From contig NZ_JOHY01000036.1 of NCBI RefSeq assembly GCF_000721495.1, positions 1-64,000 of the forward strand: a stretch of 64,000 nt of DNA, given 5' to 3'. Under the pieces are notes generated by a model that worked only from the letters and a program-made list of their open reading frames with translations, was not told the origin of the DNA and searched no databases. Position 1 is the stretch's first letter; every line of letters starts with the position of its first letter. Source of the stretch: Streptomyces sp. NRRL F-5123. Lineage in GTDB: Bacteria > Actinomycetota > Actinomycetes > Streptomycetales > Streptomycetaceae. The position numbers and the translations under genes are program-made. Shown in pieces: positions 1 through 8,245 of this stretch.

Positions 1-222
1 GAGTCCAGCGGTGACCCCAAGGCGATCAACCTGTGGGACATCAACGCCCGCAACGGCATTCCCTCGAAGGGTCTGCTGCAGGTGATCGACCCGACGTTCG
101 ACCGCTTCCACGTGGCCGGCACGTCGCACAACATCTACGACCCGGTCGCGAACATCACCGCCGCGTGCAATTACGCGGCCGACCGCTACGGCACGATGGA
201 CAACGTGAATTCCGCGTACTGA
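1..222 (+). CDS. Lytic transglycosylase (SLT domain), C-terminal 73 residues only
   Basis: The window opens inside this gene, in frame 1, and the reading frame closes with TGA. The visible protein ends with the second half of a soluble lytic transglycosylase fold: GLLQVIDPTFDRFH, then IYDPVANITAACNYAADRYG. This matches the family pattern G-L-M-Q-V-x-P-x-T-F followed by DPxxNIxAAxxY. Such enzymes cleave the peptidoglycan glycan strand. The catalytic Glu lies upstream of the window edge, so activity cannot be judged. The first half might be a phage tape-measure or a secreted cell-wall hydrolase; both carry this domain in actinobacteria. A strong hairpin follows 39 bp after the stop. Confidence 0.8.
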   Translation, partial: ESSGDPKAINLWDINARNGIPSKGLLQVIDPTFDRFHVAGTSHNIYDPVANITAACNYAADRYGTMDNVNSAY

Positions 223-260
223 TCCGCCGCTGATCGTGAATTGATCCGCCACCGCGCGTG

Positions 261-295
261 AAGGGCGGCGGGGCCACACAGGCCCCGCCGCCCTT
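261..295 (+). terminator. Rho-independent-type hairpin after the transglycosylase
   Basis: A perfect 15-bp inverted repeat (AAGGGCGGCGGGGCC and its complement) encloses a 5-nt ACACA loop. It lies 39 bp past the stop codon. As is usual in this G+C range there is no long T tract, but the right arm ends CCCTT. Confidence 0.8.
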
Positions 296-468
296 CGGCG
301 TACCCGCCCTCCTGCCCGGTGGGGCCACGGGGCGAGGGCCAGGACGGCTTCGTTCGGGCAGCGGGCGGCGGAGGACCGGTCGCAGATCTGGTAGCGGTAG
401 GAAGCGGCGGCCGCGCCGGGGACCCGGTCGGGGTCCACGGCCCCGCACCCTCGACGTGATCCTGGCCG

Positions 469-539
<71 letters not shown>

Positions 540-761
540 GCTGGCCGGCTGATCGCTGACCGCTCGCCGCGCGGGGCGTACGGCCGCGGCCGGGACGTCC
601 GCGCTCCGCACGCCGGGCCGGGGGACGGCGTGCCGGCGCGCATGTGGGGGAGGGGTGCACCGGCTGAGCGGTGTGCCGCGAGCCGCGGTGTGCAAGCGGC
701 GGGGAAGTCCCTACGGTGGGTGTCCGCGGCTGTGCGCCGGCGGTGACCCGAAGGGGGTTGT

Positions 762-3275
762 GTGGAGCCCGAGTTGGCGGCACTTGCGACGTCTGGTGCC
801 ACGGCGTTCGTCGAACTGCTGGTGTCGGAGGCCTTCGAGCGGGTGAGGCGCCCGCTGGCCCGGTTCCTGCGGCGGGGGTCCGGCGGCGCGGCCGCAGCGG
901 GGGAGCTCCAGGAGGACAGCCGGGTGGCGCTGCGGGCACGGGAGGCGGGGGACGAGGGCGCCCTCGCCGACGTCCGGCAGCGGTGGCAGGCGCGGCTGGC
1001 GGTGATCTTCCGGGACGACCCCGGTGCCGCGGCCGAGCTGGCGGGGCTGCTGTCGGAGCTGGCGCCGGAAGCGTCGCGGGGCTTCGTCAGCCTGGTCAGC
1101 GGCGGCGTGAACTACGGCCCTGCCTTCCAGGGCTCGCACATCCACGGCGGCATCGTCTTCAACGTCCGGCCCGCCGCGACGCCCGAGCCGGACGGGCGGG
1201 TGCGGCCGGACCAGGTCCCGCCCGTGACCGTTCCGTTCAGCAACCGGCGCGCCGAACTTGCCGCGCTGGACGTGGCGTTGGGCAGGCCGCCGGAGGGGCC
1301 GGCGCGGGTCGGCGTCGGGGTCCTCGAAGGGCTCCCCGGTGTGGGGAAGACGGCCACGGCCCGCCGCTGGGCGGAGCTGGCGCGCGAGCGCTTCCCCGAC
1401 GGGCAGCTGTACGTCGACTTCGCCGCGCTGCGCGACCAGGCGGCGCCGTCCGGACCCGCAGGCGGGGACGTCTCCGAGGCGCTGGCCATGTGCCTGAAGT
1501 CGCTCCCGGGCGGTGACCGGGACATCCCGGACTCCGTCGCGGCCCGGACGAACCTCTTCCGGTCGCGCTCGGCGGATCTGCGCATCCTGCTCGTCCTGGA
1601 CGACGTGACCGCGGCCTCCCAGGTACGGGCGCTGATCCCGAAGGGCGCGGGCAGCGCCGTCCTGGTCACGAGCCAGGGGCGGCTCGCCGAGCTGTTCCTG
1701 GACGGCGGCGCCCGGCCCATCCCGGTCGGGCCGCTGGACGGGCACGGCGGCCTGGCGCTGCTGCGGGACCGGTGCGGCGAGCAGACCGTCGAGGCCGAAC
1801 GGGAGGCCGCCGAACGGCTGGTGGAGCTGTGCGGCGGGCTGCCGGTGGCCTTGCAGGTCGCGGCGGCCCGGCTGGTCACCGGCGAAGGGCTGGGCGTGGC
1901 CGAGCTGGCCGCGGAACTGCAGGAGGAGGCCGGCCGGCTGGCGGGCCTGTCGCTGTTCGGGGAGGAGTCGCCGGTGTCCGTCGCCCTGGGACCTTCGTAC
2001 CGCCTGCTGCCGCCGGAAGCGGCGCGCCTCTACCGGCTGCTGGGCTGGCTGCCGGCCACCGACTTCGACGCCGGGGTGGCGTCTGCCGCCGCCGGCGTGG
2101 ACACCGCCGCGGCGAAGCGGCTGCTGGGCGTCCTGGTGAAGGCGAGCCTCGTCGAGACCGTGCGGGGCGGCCGCTACCGCGTCCACGACCTGGTCCGCCT
2201 GCACGCGCGCGAGCGAGCGGTGGAGGAGGAGCCCGCGTCCGCGTACGCGGAGCTGACCGAGCGGGTGGCGCGGCACTACCTCGCCCTGGCCGCGCTCGCC
2301 GACCGGGCGGTGCGGCGGGACCGGCTGCGGGTGGCCCGGCTGGACGAGCTGCTGCGCGACGCCGCCGACCCCTTCGCCGCGCCCGGCGGACCGGCCCCGC
2401 TGGAATGGCTGGACACCGAGCGGGCCGCGATCCTCGCGGTGCTGCGCGCGGCCACGGCGCACGAGCTGTACGGCCTGGTGTGGCCGCTGGCCGAGGCCTT
2501 CACCGTCCTCTTCCTGCACCACCGCTACCTCGGCGCGTGGCAGGAGTCGCTGGAGCTGGGCGCCGACGCGGCGGCGCAGGCCGCGGCGCGCGCGAGCACG
2601 GCCGAGGACGTCGCGCTGGCCACGGCCGCCGAGGCGCGGCTGCGCAGCCTGCTCTCCCGCCCGCTGCTCGACCTCGGCGACACCGCGGGGGCGGGAAGGG
2701 AGCTGCGGCGGGCGGAGGCGCTCGCCGCGGTGTCGGGCGACCTCCACGTCCACGCCTCGGTGCTGGAATTCCTCGGGCGGTACCTGACGCCCTTCGAGCT
2801 GTCGGGAGCCGTCGACACGCTGCGCCGCTGCCTGGAGCTCAACGAGCGCGCCGGGGATCCGCGCGGCGCCGCCCTCGCCCTCTTCTTCCTCGGACGCGCG
2901 CAGCACGTCGACGGCGACCCGGCCGGGGCGATGGCCACGCTGCTCAGGGCCCGGGACGCCTTCGCGGCGCTCCCCGAACCCGACCCGCGGATGGCGGCCC
3001 GGGTGGGCGCGGGCATCGGCGCCGTCCACGCCCACTTCGGCGAGTACGAGGACGCGGTGCGCGAACTGCGCGCGGCGGTGCGAACGCTGGAGGAGAACGA
3101 CGCGGCGCACTACGCGGCGCAGGCCCTGGAGCAGCTCGCCCGCGTGACGGAGCTGGCCGAGGGGCGTACGGAGCAGGTCCGCGCGTACGTGCGCCGCGCC
3201 CGGGAGATCTACGCGGCGGTCGGCCACGACCGCGTCCGGAGCCTGGACCGTTGGCTTGAGGCCCTCGGGGAGTGA
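762..3275 (+). CDS. STAND-family NB-ARC ATPase with TPR-like C-terminus
   Basis: 837 aa, GTG start with AAGGGGG about 5 nt upstream. Residues 1-125 form a helical N-terminal module ending in VNYGPAFQGSHIHGGI, a GPxxQGxxIxGG element that I associate with actinobacterial STAND proteins. The NTPase follows: P-loop GLPGVGKTA near residues 190-198, Walker B ILLVLDDV near 270, and the GGLPVALQVAAARL motif near 363-376. A winged-helix-like section precedes an alpha-helical C-terminal half with TPR-type repeats. There is no SARP DNA-binding domain at the N-terminus, unlike AfsR. STAND proteins act as ligand-triggered switches in transcription control, signalling or phage defence; the sequence does not say which. 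It converges on the gene at 3391-5121. Confidence 0.8.
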   Translation: MEPELAALATSGATAFVELLVSEAFERVRRPLARFLRRGSGGAAAAGELQEDSRVALRAREAGDEGALADVRQRWQARLAVIFRDDPGAAAELAGLLSELAPEASRGFVSLVSGGVNYGPAFQGSHIHGGIVFNVRPAATPEPDGRVRPDQVPPVTVPFSNRRAELAALDVALGRPPEGPARVGVGVLEGLPGVGKTATARRWAELARERFPDGQLYVDFAALRDQAAPSGPAGGDVSEALAMCLKSLPGGDRDIPDSVAARTNLFRSRSADLRILLVLDDVTAASQVRALIPKGAGSAVLVTSQGRLAELFLDGGARPIPVGPLDGHGGLALLRDRCGEQTVEAEREAAERLVELCGGLPVALQVAAARLVTGEGLGVAELAAELQEEAGRLAGLSLFGEESPVSVALGPSYRLLPPEAARLYRLLGWLPATDFDAGVASAAAGVDTAAAKRLLGVLVKASLVETVRGGRYRVHDLVRLHARERAVEEEPASAYAELTERVARHYLALAALADRAVRRDRLRVARLDELLRDAADPFAAPGGPAPLEWLDTERAAILAVLRAATAHELYGLVWPLAEAFTVLFLHHRYLGAWQESLELGADAAAQAAARASTAEDVALATAAEARLRSLLSRPLLDLGDTAGAGRELRRAEALAAVSGDLHVHASVLEFLGRYLTPFELSGAVDTLRRCLELNERAGDPRGAALALFFLGRAQHVDGDPAGAMATLLRARDAFAALPEPDPRMAARVGAGIGAVHAHFGEYEDAVRELRAAVRTLEENDAAHYAAQALEQLARVTELAEGRTEQVRAYVRRAREIYAAVGHDRVRSLDRWLEALGE

Positions 3276-3284
3276 TGCGGCCGG

Positions 3285-3380
3285 TTGAGCGGGTTGGTGC
3301 GGTTGGTGGGCCGGGCTGGTGCGGCTGGTCGTGCGGGTTGACGGGGGCGGTGGGCCGGGCTGGTACGGTCCGCGGGCCGG
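3285..3380. repeat. Degenerate GGTTGGTGCGG-type minisatellite
   Basis: The short gap between the two converging genes is a degenerate repeat. GGTGGGCCGGGCTGGT occurs at 3305-3320 and again at 3349-3364, embedded in GGTTG/GGCTG variants. It may double as a spacer between converging transcripts, but no clean hairpin terminator is visible. Confidence 0.7.
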
Positions 3381-3390
3381 GGCGACGCCG

Positions 3391-5121
3391 CTACCGGGCC
3401 GGGGGCGCGGGGCGCAGCCGCAGGGCCACGTCCTCGCCCGGCCGCTCGCCCACCTGCAGCGTCATCACCGCGCCGTCCAGCGGGGCGCCGGCGAGCAGGC
3501 ACGCGTGCACGACCGCCGCGGCCAGGCCCGCGTCCCGCGCCGGCCCGGTCGCGTCCACCGCCACGACCCGGCCGTCCCTGAGTCCGACCAGCGTGCCGCC
3601 GCCGCGGACGGCCGAGGCCGCGAGGAGGCTGCCGGGCAGCTCGTCGAGGCGGTCCCCGATCCAGCGCAGCGCCTCGACGGCCGTGGCCGCGGGACGGCTG
3701 CGCAGCAGGGCGGAGGCGCTCTCCGTCAGCCGGCGGTCGCGCTCGTCGTCCGTGCTCGCCAGGTGGGTGAAGGAGCTGACGGTGTCCGGGCCCGCGGTCC
3801 CGTACGCGGCGACAGCCGCCGGGACGCGGCGGACGGTGACGGCCGGGGCGTCGGCGCTCGCCGTCACGCCGGCCGTCACCAGCCATGACGTGACCGGCCC
3901 GGCGGGGGAGTCCGGGGCCGGCAGCGCGAGGGGCGCAGGCGGCGGCGAGGGCGGCTCCGGCAGCTTCAGGAAGCCGTAGACGGCGCTGCGGAGCCGGGCG
4001 AGCGCCCGGCCGGGCTCGGCGAAGGCCTGACCGGCGACGCCGGCGTACCGCTCGGGTGTGTGCCGTTCCGCCGCGATCGCCCGCACCTGCCGCAGCAGAT
4101 CGCCGCGGGGCTCGAGCCGCGGCGCGGCGGCGGCCAGCGCGTGGACGGCCGTGCCCGGCACCGCGTCCGCGCCGATACCGGCCAGCAGGACGGGCGTTCC
4201 GTTCGCGGCGCCGTACAGCGTCACCGAGCCGTGGTCGCCCACCAGGACGTGCGCCGCGACGAGCGCGGGCCGCCAGGCGTGGACGGCGGGGATCAGCAGC
4301 AGGCCGGCGTCCAGCGCGGAGGCCAGCAGCGTACGGATCTGCCACGCCCCGTGCCCCGACCACACGTTGGGGTGGATGATCGCGCCGACCCGGTACTCGT
4401 CGCAGGGCAGCTGCGCGAGCAGCCGCGGGAGCAGGTCCGGGTGCCGGCCCAGCAGCGAGGTGGGGCCCCATGTGGAGCTCACCATGACCAGCCGCTGATG
4501 CTCCGCGACGCCCAGGGCCGTACGGTACGCCGCCCGGCGCGGACGGCTGGCGGCCAGCTCGTCGAAGCAGGGGTCGCCCACCAGCAGCGTCCGCCCGGCC
4601 GCCTTCGGATGGGCGGCGACCAGCTGCTCCTCCTGCGCGGGGTGCGACACCGCGAGCCAGGCCCGCCCGCTCTCCAGCAGCGCGTCCGGCACCGCACCGG
4701 AGAGCCGGGTCCGCGTGCTGCGGGAGTCCGGGACGAGCTTCTGGAAGCCGATGCCGTGCGGCAGCACCAGCACCGGGCAGTCGCCCTCGGGCACGTCGAT
4801 GTTCTCGCTCGCGGAGACGATGAGGTCGGGGGAGAGGTCCCCCAGCTGCTCCCACGGCATGACCCGGCACCCGCTGCTGCTCAGCAGGTCCAGCACCCCG
4901 GAGCTGAAGGCGGACGTGGGGTCGTAGGCGAAGACGACCGTCACCCGGGGGTCGTCCCGCAGCAGCGCCGGCAGCGTCTCCAGGGCCCGCACGGTCGAGG
5001 TGACCGTACGCGCGGCGACGACGAGGGTGCGCTCCCCCTGGAAAGTCCTCCAGCGCGGGGCGTCCTGCCCGACGGGCACGCGCAGCGGACGGCTACCGGA
5101 CACCGCGCCCGTCTCCGCCAT
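3391..5121 (-). CDS. GT-B-like protein (CDP-glycerol glycerophosphotransferase-like fold)
   Basis: 576 aa from ATG 5121; an ATG 15 bp upstream (5136) is in frame but has no Shine-Dalgarno, whereas GGGCGGGGCAGG precedes 5121. The first ~380 residues read like the GT-B fold of TagF-type transferases: LPHGIGFQK, VGDPCFDEL, VSSTWGPTSLLGR, IHPNVWSGHG and GDHGSVTLYGAANGTPVLL, the last resembling the nucleotide-binding C-terminal lobe. Proteins of this kind are often mislabelled translation initiation factor 2 in streptomycetes. The last ~190 residues form a separate alpha/beta region without a recognisable motif. No signal peptide or membrane segment is seen, so the acceptor is unknown. It converges on the STAND gene with 115 bp between stops. 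Confidence 0.55.
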   Translation of the reverse strand: MAETGAVSGSRPLRVPVGQDAPRWRTFQGERTLVVAARTVTSTVRALETLPALLRDDPRVTVVFAYDPTSAFSSGVLDLLSSSGCRVMPWEQLGDLSPDLIVSASENIDVPEGDCPVLVLPHGIGFQKLVPDSRSTRTRLSGAVPDALLESGRAWLAVSHPAQEEQLVAAHPKAAGRTLLVGDPCFDELAASRPRRAAYRTALGVAEHQRLVMVSSTWGPTSLLGRHPDLLPRLLAQLPCDEYRVGAIIHPNVWSGHGAWQIRTLLASALDAGLLLIPAVHAWRPALVAAHVLVGDHGSVTLYGAANGTPVLLAGIGADAVPGTAVHALAAAAPRLEPRGDLLRQVRAIAAERHTPERYAGVAGQAFAEPGRALARLRSAVYGFLKLPEPPSPPPAPLALPAPDSPAGPVTSWLVTAGVTASADAPAVTVRRVPAAVAAYGTAGPDTVSSFTHLASTDDERDRRLTESASALLRSRPAATAVEALRWIGDRLDELPGSLLAASAVRGGGTLVGLRDGRVVAVDATGPARDAGLAAAVVHACLLAGAPLDGAVMTLQVGERPGEDVALRLRPAPPAR

Positions 5122-5136
5122 ACCTGCCCCGCCCAT

Positions 5137-5445
5137 CAGTCAGCGGCTCGCGGCCCGGGGCTCGCGGCTCGCGGCCCGGGGCTCGCGGCCCGCGGCCCGC
5201 GGCCCGGGGCTCGCGGCCCGGGGCTCGCGGCTCGCGGCTCGCGGCTCGCGGCTCGCGGCTCGCGGCTCGCGGCTCGCGGCTCGCGGCACTGTGGGCTTAT
5301 CGCACATCAAGCCGGCTCAGCAATCCTTCGGGCGTCGTCGTCGCAGGCGGACGTTCACGTGAACGCGTACACCGTAACCCGGAGGAGGAGGCGCGCCGGG
5401 GCGCCCGGCCCGCCCGACCTGACCGGGCCGGGGCAGGTGCCGGGC
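5137..5445. other. Gap dominated by a heptamer array
   Basis: Between the GT-B-like gene and the DUF1801 gene there is no coding signal. The first half is the repeat array at 5146-5286. The rest (5290-5445) is unique sequence downstream of the DUF1801 gene, with no clean terminator hairpin found. Confidence 0.6.
5146..5286. repeat. Heptamer array GCTCGCG with GCCCGGG/GCCCGCG variants
   Basis: Nine exact GCTCGCG units run from 5223 to 5285. They are preceded from about 5146 by a mixed block in which units alternate between GCTCGCG, GCCCGGG and GCCCGCG. The 7-bp period equals that of the array at 470-539, although the unit sequence differs. Confidence 0.9.
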
Positions 5446-5898
5446 TCAGCTCACCGCCTGCTTCACGAGCAGGGCGATTCGCGCTTCGACCTCGGGCGTC
5501 ACGTCGGTGAGAGCGAAGCCGGCCGCCCACATCGTGCCCTCGTCCAGCTTCGCCTGGTCGCTGAACCCGAGCGTCGCGTAACGGGCCTTGAACTTCTCCG
5601 CGCTCTGGAAGAAGCAGACGATCTTGCCGTCCAGCGCGTACGCGGGCATCCCGTACCAGAGCTTCGGGGCGAGTGCCGGGGCAGTGGCCGTGACGACGGC
5701 GTGGACGCGCTCGGCCATGATCCGGTCCGAGTCCTGCATCTCGGCGATCTTCGCGAGCACGTCCCGCAGCGCTTCCGCTGCCTTGTCCGCACGCGAGCCA
5801 CGGCGCGCCGCCGTCTTCAGCTCCTGGGCGCGGTCCTTCAGCGCGGCCCGCTCCTCGTCGGTGAACCCCTCGTGTCTGCTGTTCCCGGTGCTGCTCAT
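5446..5898 (-). CDS. DUF1801 / YdhG-like domain protein
   Basis: 150 aa. The core APKLWYGMPAYALDGKIVCFFQSAEKFKARYATLGF is the DUF1801 signature (P-x-W-Y-x-M-P-A-Y, then a strand and FxxxKxxxxLGF). It is preceded by a helical segment with ERAALKDRAQELKTA, a common N-terminal extension in actinobacteria. The ATG at 5898 has AAGGGGAG 8 nt upstream. The family includes Bacillus Fra/YdhG, proposed as an iron chaperone, but most members are uncharacterised. The promoter shares its control region with the divergent TetR gene and is overlapped by two copies of the same palindrome, so it is probably a TetR target. Confidence 0.8.
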   Translation of the reverse strand: MSSTGNSRHEGFTDEERAALKDRAQELKTAARRGSRADKAAEALRDVLAKIAEMQDSDRIMAERVHAVVTATAPALAPKLWYGMPAYALDGKIVCFFQSAEKFKARYATLGFSDQAKLDEGTMWAAGFALTDVTPEVEARIALLVKQAVS

Positions 5899-5970
5899 GG
5901 CGGACTCCCCTTCGACGTTCTTCGTGCGCGGTCCCGACGCATGGCGAGCGGCGGCGTACCGCCACCCGGC

Positions 5971-5991
5971 AACGGCACACGGCGTGCCGAT
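5971..5991. promoter_or_regulatory. TetR operator copy 1
   Basis: AACGGCAC-N5-GTGCCGAT, a 21-bp dyad with one mismatch in the right arm. It lies immediately downstream of the predicted start point of the DUF1801 transcript and matches the perfect copy at 6027-6047. Confidence 0.75.
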
Positions 5992-5998
5992 GGGGACG

Positions 5999-6028
5999 AA
6001 TCTCGCAGAGCCGTCCCGACCTTGTCAA
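5999..6028 (-). promoter_or_regulatory. Promoter of the DUF1801 gene
   Basis: On the minus strand a consensus -35 TTGACA (6028-6023) is followed after 18 bp by GAGATT (6004-5999), placing transcription start near 5992. The -35 box overlaps operator copy 2 and the start point abuts operator copy 1, a layout expected for repression. Confidence 0.6.
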
Positions 6029-6052
6029 CGGCACGCACAGTGCCGTTAGGAT
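6022..6052 (+). promoter_or_regulatory. Promoter of the TetR gene, probably leaderless
   Basis: TTGTCA at 6022-6027 and TAGGAT at 6047-6052 are separated by 19 bp. The expected start point, about 7 nt past the -10, coincides with the ATG at 6060. Operator copy 2 fills the spacer, which implies autoregulation. Confidence 0.5.
6027..6047. promoter_or_regulatory. TetR operator copy 2
   Basis: A perfect 8-bp inverted repeat, AACGGCAC-N5-GTGCCGTT. It sits between the -35 and -10 of the TetR promoter and over the -35 of the divergent DUF1801 promoter. Centre-to-centre distance to copy 1 is 56 bp. Confidence 0.8.
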
Positions 6053-6059
6053 GCCGGGC

Positions 6060-6812
6060 ATGACCGAGACGCCCGCCGCACCGAGACGCCGAGGCGCCGT
6101 GCGCACCCAGGAGCTGCTGCAGGCGACCCTCGATCTGGCCGCGGAGGCCGGCTACGCGGGGCTGACCATCGAGGCGGTAGCCCGGCGGGCCGGGGTGGGA
6201 AAGCACACGATCTACCGGCGCTGGCCGTCCATGCCGACGCTGCTGCTCGACGCGCTCAGCCGGGTGTGGACCAGCGACCTGGACTACCGCGACACCGGGG
6301 ATGTCCGCGCCGATCTGCGCGAGCAGTTCCTCCGCTCGGGTCTCGCCCTGTCCAGCCCGCCGATCGGCCCCGTCTACCGTGCGCTCATCGCCGAGGCGCA
6401 GTCCGACCCCACCTTGCGATCGACCCTGCACGAACGCTTCCTGGCCACCGTCGAGCAGAGCACCCTCGACCGGATCGTCCGCGCCCAGCGCGCCGGTGAA
6501 CTGACCGCGGGGGTGAATCTGGAACACGCCGCCGAGGTGCTGTGCGGCTCGCTGTACTACCGCAGCCTGCTCTCGACCCGCCCCGTCGACGAGGGCGTGG
6601 TCGACGGCCTGCTGGACATGTTCATGGCCGCCTACGCCACCGGCCGCCAGTGCTGTGACCGGGAGGGGGCGCAGCACTGGCTGCGCCCGTCCCATGGCAC
6701 CGGTTCCCCGCCGTCAGGCCCGGCGGGCGTAGGAGGTGAGGCGGTCGGCGAGCGCGACGACGAGGTCGCGCAGTTCACCGGGGCGCTCGATGACGAACGG
6801 CAGGTCGAGTGA
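6060..6812 (+). CDS. TetR/AcrR family transcriptional regulator
   Basis: 250 aa from ATG 6060; an in-frame ATG at 6051 overlaps the -10 box, so the later start (leaderless) is preferred. The N-terminus carries the TetR helix-turn-helix: LTIEAVARRAGVGKHTIYRRW. A ligand-binding helical domain follows (family C-terminal type TetR_C_11-like, judged by eye). TetR proteins usually end near 190-200 aa. Here about 50 residues of non-helical, Gly-rich tail run on through the 3' end of the convergent WYL gene, overlapping it by 99 bp; this may be loss of the original stop. It likely represses itself and the divergent DUF1801 gene via the two 21-bp dyads. Confidence 0.85.
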   Translation: MTETPAAPRRRGAVRTQELLQATLDLAAEAGYAGLTIEAVARRAGVGKHTIYRRWPSMPTLLLDALSRVWTSDLDYRDTGDVRADLREQFLRSGLALSSPPIGPVYRALIAEAQSDPTLRSTLHERFLATVEQSTLDRIVRAQRAGELTAGVNLEHAAEVLCGSLYYRSLLSTRPVDEGVVDGLLDMFMAAYATGRQCCDREGAQHWLRPSHGTGSPPSGPAGVGGEAVGERDDEVAQFTGALDDERQVE

Positions 6813-7703
6813 GGCGAGCACGGGAGGCAACCAGTCGAGCCGCTCCGCCCGCAGCTCGACGCGCAGCCAGCGCTCGGTGGCCCGGTCCTCGCCTGCCCCT
6901 GGCGGGTGGTCCTCCACGGTCGCGACGCCGGCCGGAAGGCGGGCGCGGACCTGCTCCACCGTCCCGTGGATCCGCAGGGTCACCTCGTGGCGGTACTCGG
7001 CCGCGGCGAACGCCGACAACAGGCGCTGTGCCGGGTCGGGACCCGTGGGCGCCTCGAACGAGCCGGGCAGGGCTCGTGCGTCCGCGATGCGATCGAGCCG
7101 GAAGGTTCGGTCCTCGCCGATCCGGGGGTCCCTGCCCGTGACGTACCACCGGCCCGCATGGACGACGATCCCGTACGCGTGCAGCGTGCGTTCGCTGCGC
7201 CGTCCGTCGCGGTCGGTGTAGCGGATCGAGACCGGTCGTCGGTGGTTCACCGCATCGGCGACGGCGAGCAGGACGTCGGCGTCCGGGGTGTCGACGTCGT
7301 CGGGCTGATCCGTGAAGGCGAGAGCATCCAGGAGGGTGTCGAGCCGACGGGCGATGTGCTTGGGCAGCACCCGCCGGATCTTCGCCGACGCCGTCTCGCT
7401 CGCCGTGCGCTCCGTGGTCGTCAGCCCTGCCCGGCGGCCGGCGAGCAGGCCGAGCAGAACCGCCAGCGCCTCGTCGTCGCTGAGCATGAGCGGAGGCAGG
7501 CGGTACCCGGGCGCGAGCCGGTAACCGCCGTAGCGGCCGCGCACCGATTCCACGGGCACGTCCAGGTCGATCAGCTGCTCCACGTACCGGCGGACGGTGC
7601 GCCCTTCGACGCCGAGCCGGTCGGCGAGTTCGGCCACGGTCCGGGTGCCGCCCGACTGCAGCAGCTCCAGGAGTGTCAGCACGCGGCCGGTCGGTCGGGG
7701 CAT
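6714..7703 (-). CDS. HTH-11 / WYL-domain transcriptional regulator (YafY-like)
   Basis: 329 aa. An N-terminal winged helix, RTVAELADRLGVEGRTVRRYVEQLIDLDVPV, is followed by the linker GRYGGYRLAPGYRLPPLMLSDDEA typical of this family. The WYL fold near residues 145-215 has HAYGIVVHAGRWYVTGRDP; the WYL triad reads WYV here, a common variant. A C-terminal WCX-like extension follows. WYL proteins sense ligands, often nucleic-acid-like, and control defence or metabolic genes. Family members frequently lie divergent to a VOC-fold protein, exactly as here (92-bp shared control region), so it probably regulates that gene. Confidence 0.9.
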   Translation of the reverse strand: MPRPTGRVLTLLELLQSGGTRTVAELADRLGVEGRTVRRYVEQLIDLDVPVESVRGRYGGYRLAPGYRLPPLMLSDDEALAVLLGLLAGRRAGLTTTERTASETASAKIRRVLPKHIARRLDTLLDALAFTDQPDDVDTPDADVLLAVADAVNHRRPVSIRYTDRDGRRSERTLHAYGIVVHAGRWYVTGRDPRIGEDRTFRLDRIADARALPGSFEAPTGPDPAQRLLSAFAAAEYRHEVTLRIHGTVEQVRARLPAGVATVEDHPPGAGEDRATERWLRVELRAERLDWLPPVLASLDLPFVIERPGELRDLVVALADRLTSYARRA

Positions 7704-7795
7704 GTCGGCAGCCTAACGCGAATACAGGACCGATTCTGTCCACTATTTCTCCTAGCCTGCGACGAGCACGCCTCCAGCACAGCAGAGGAGATCTC

Positions 7796-8194
7796 ATGGA
7801 CTTCGTCTCGATCCGCATCATCACCGGCGACGTCGCACGCCTCGTCGAGTTCTACGAACGAGCCACGGAAGTACGGGCGACGTGGGCCACCGAGGACTTC
7901 GCCGAACTCAGGACCGCGGGCGCCACCCTCGCGATCGCCGGCACCCGCACCGTCCCGCTGTTCGCCCCGGGCTCCGCCCGCCCGGCGGACAACCACAGCG
8001 TGATCACCGAATTCCTCGTCGACGACGTGGACCGCGTCCACCAGAACCTGACCGGCTTCGTGACCGAATTCGTCAACGGACCCACCACGATGCCCTGGGG
8101 CAACCGGTCCCTGCTGTTCCGCGATCCCGACGGCAACCTCGTCAACTTCTTCACCCCCGTCACCCCGGCGGCCGTCGAGAAGTTCGCACGCTGA
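7796..8194 (+). CDS. VOC (glyoxalase/bleomycin-resistance) fold protein
   Basis: 132 aa with start ATG 7796 preceded by AGAGGAG at 6 nt. The two beta-alpha-beta-beta-beta modules of the vicinal oxygen chelate fold are visible: VSIRIITGDVARLVEFYERATEV at the front, and WGNRSLLFRDPDGNLVNFFTP at the end, with RDPDGNLVNFF the classic second-module motif. Such proteins catalyse metal-dependent isomerisation or ring opening or bind toxic compounds; the substrate is not readable. It is divergent from the WYL regulator, which is the likely controller. Confidence 0.85.
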   Translation: MDFVSIRIITGDVARLVEFYERATEVRATWATEDFAELRTAGATLAIAGTRTVPLFAPGSARPADNHSVITEFLVDDVDRVHQNLTGFVTEFVNGPTTMPWGNRSLLFRDPDGNLVNFFTPVTPAAVEKFAR

Positions 8195-8245
8195 CGCCAC
8201 GCACAGCCGCTCGCCGGGGAGCCCCGGAGACCCCAGGGCCCGGAT

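Noticed and set aside
711..3227. 838-aa open frame on the minus strand opposite the STAND gene
   Set aside because: It is rich in Arg, Gly, Gln and Val without domains and mirrors the plus-strand codon bias; the STAND frame has clear motifs and a ribosome site.
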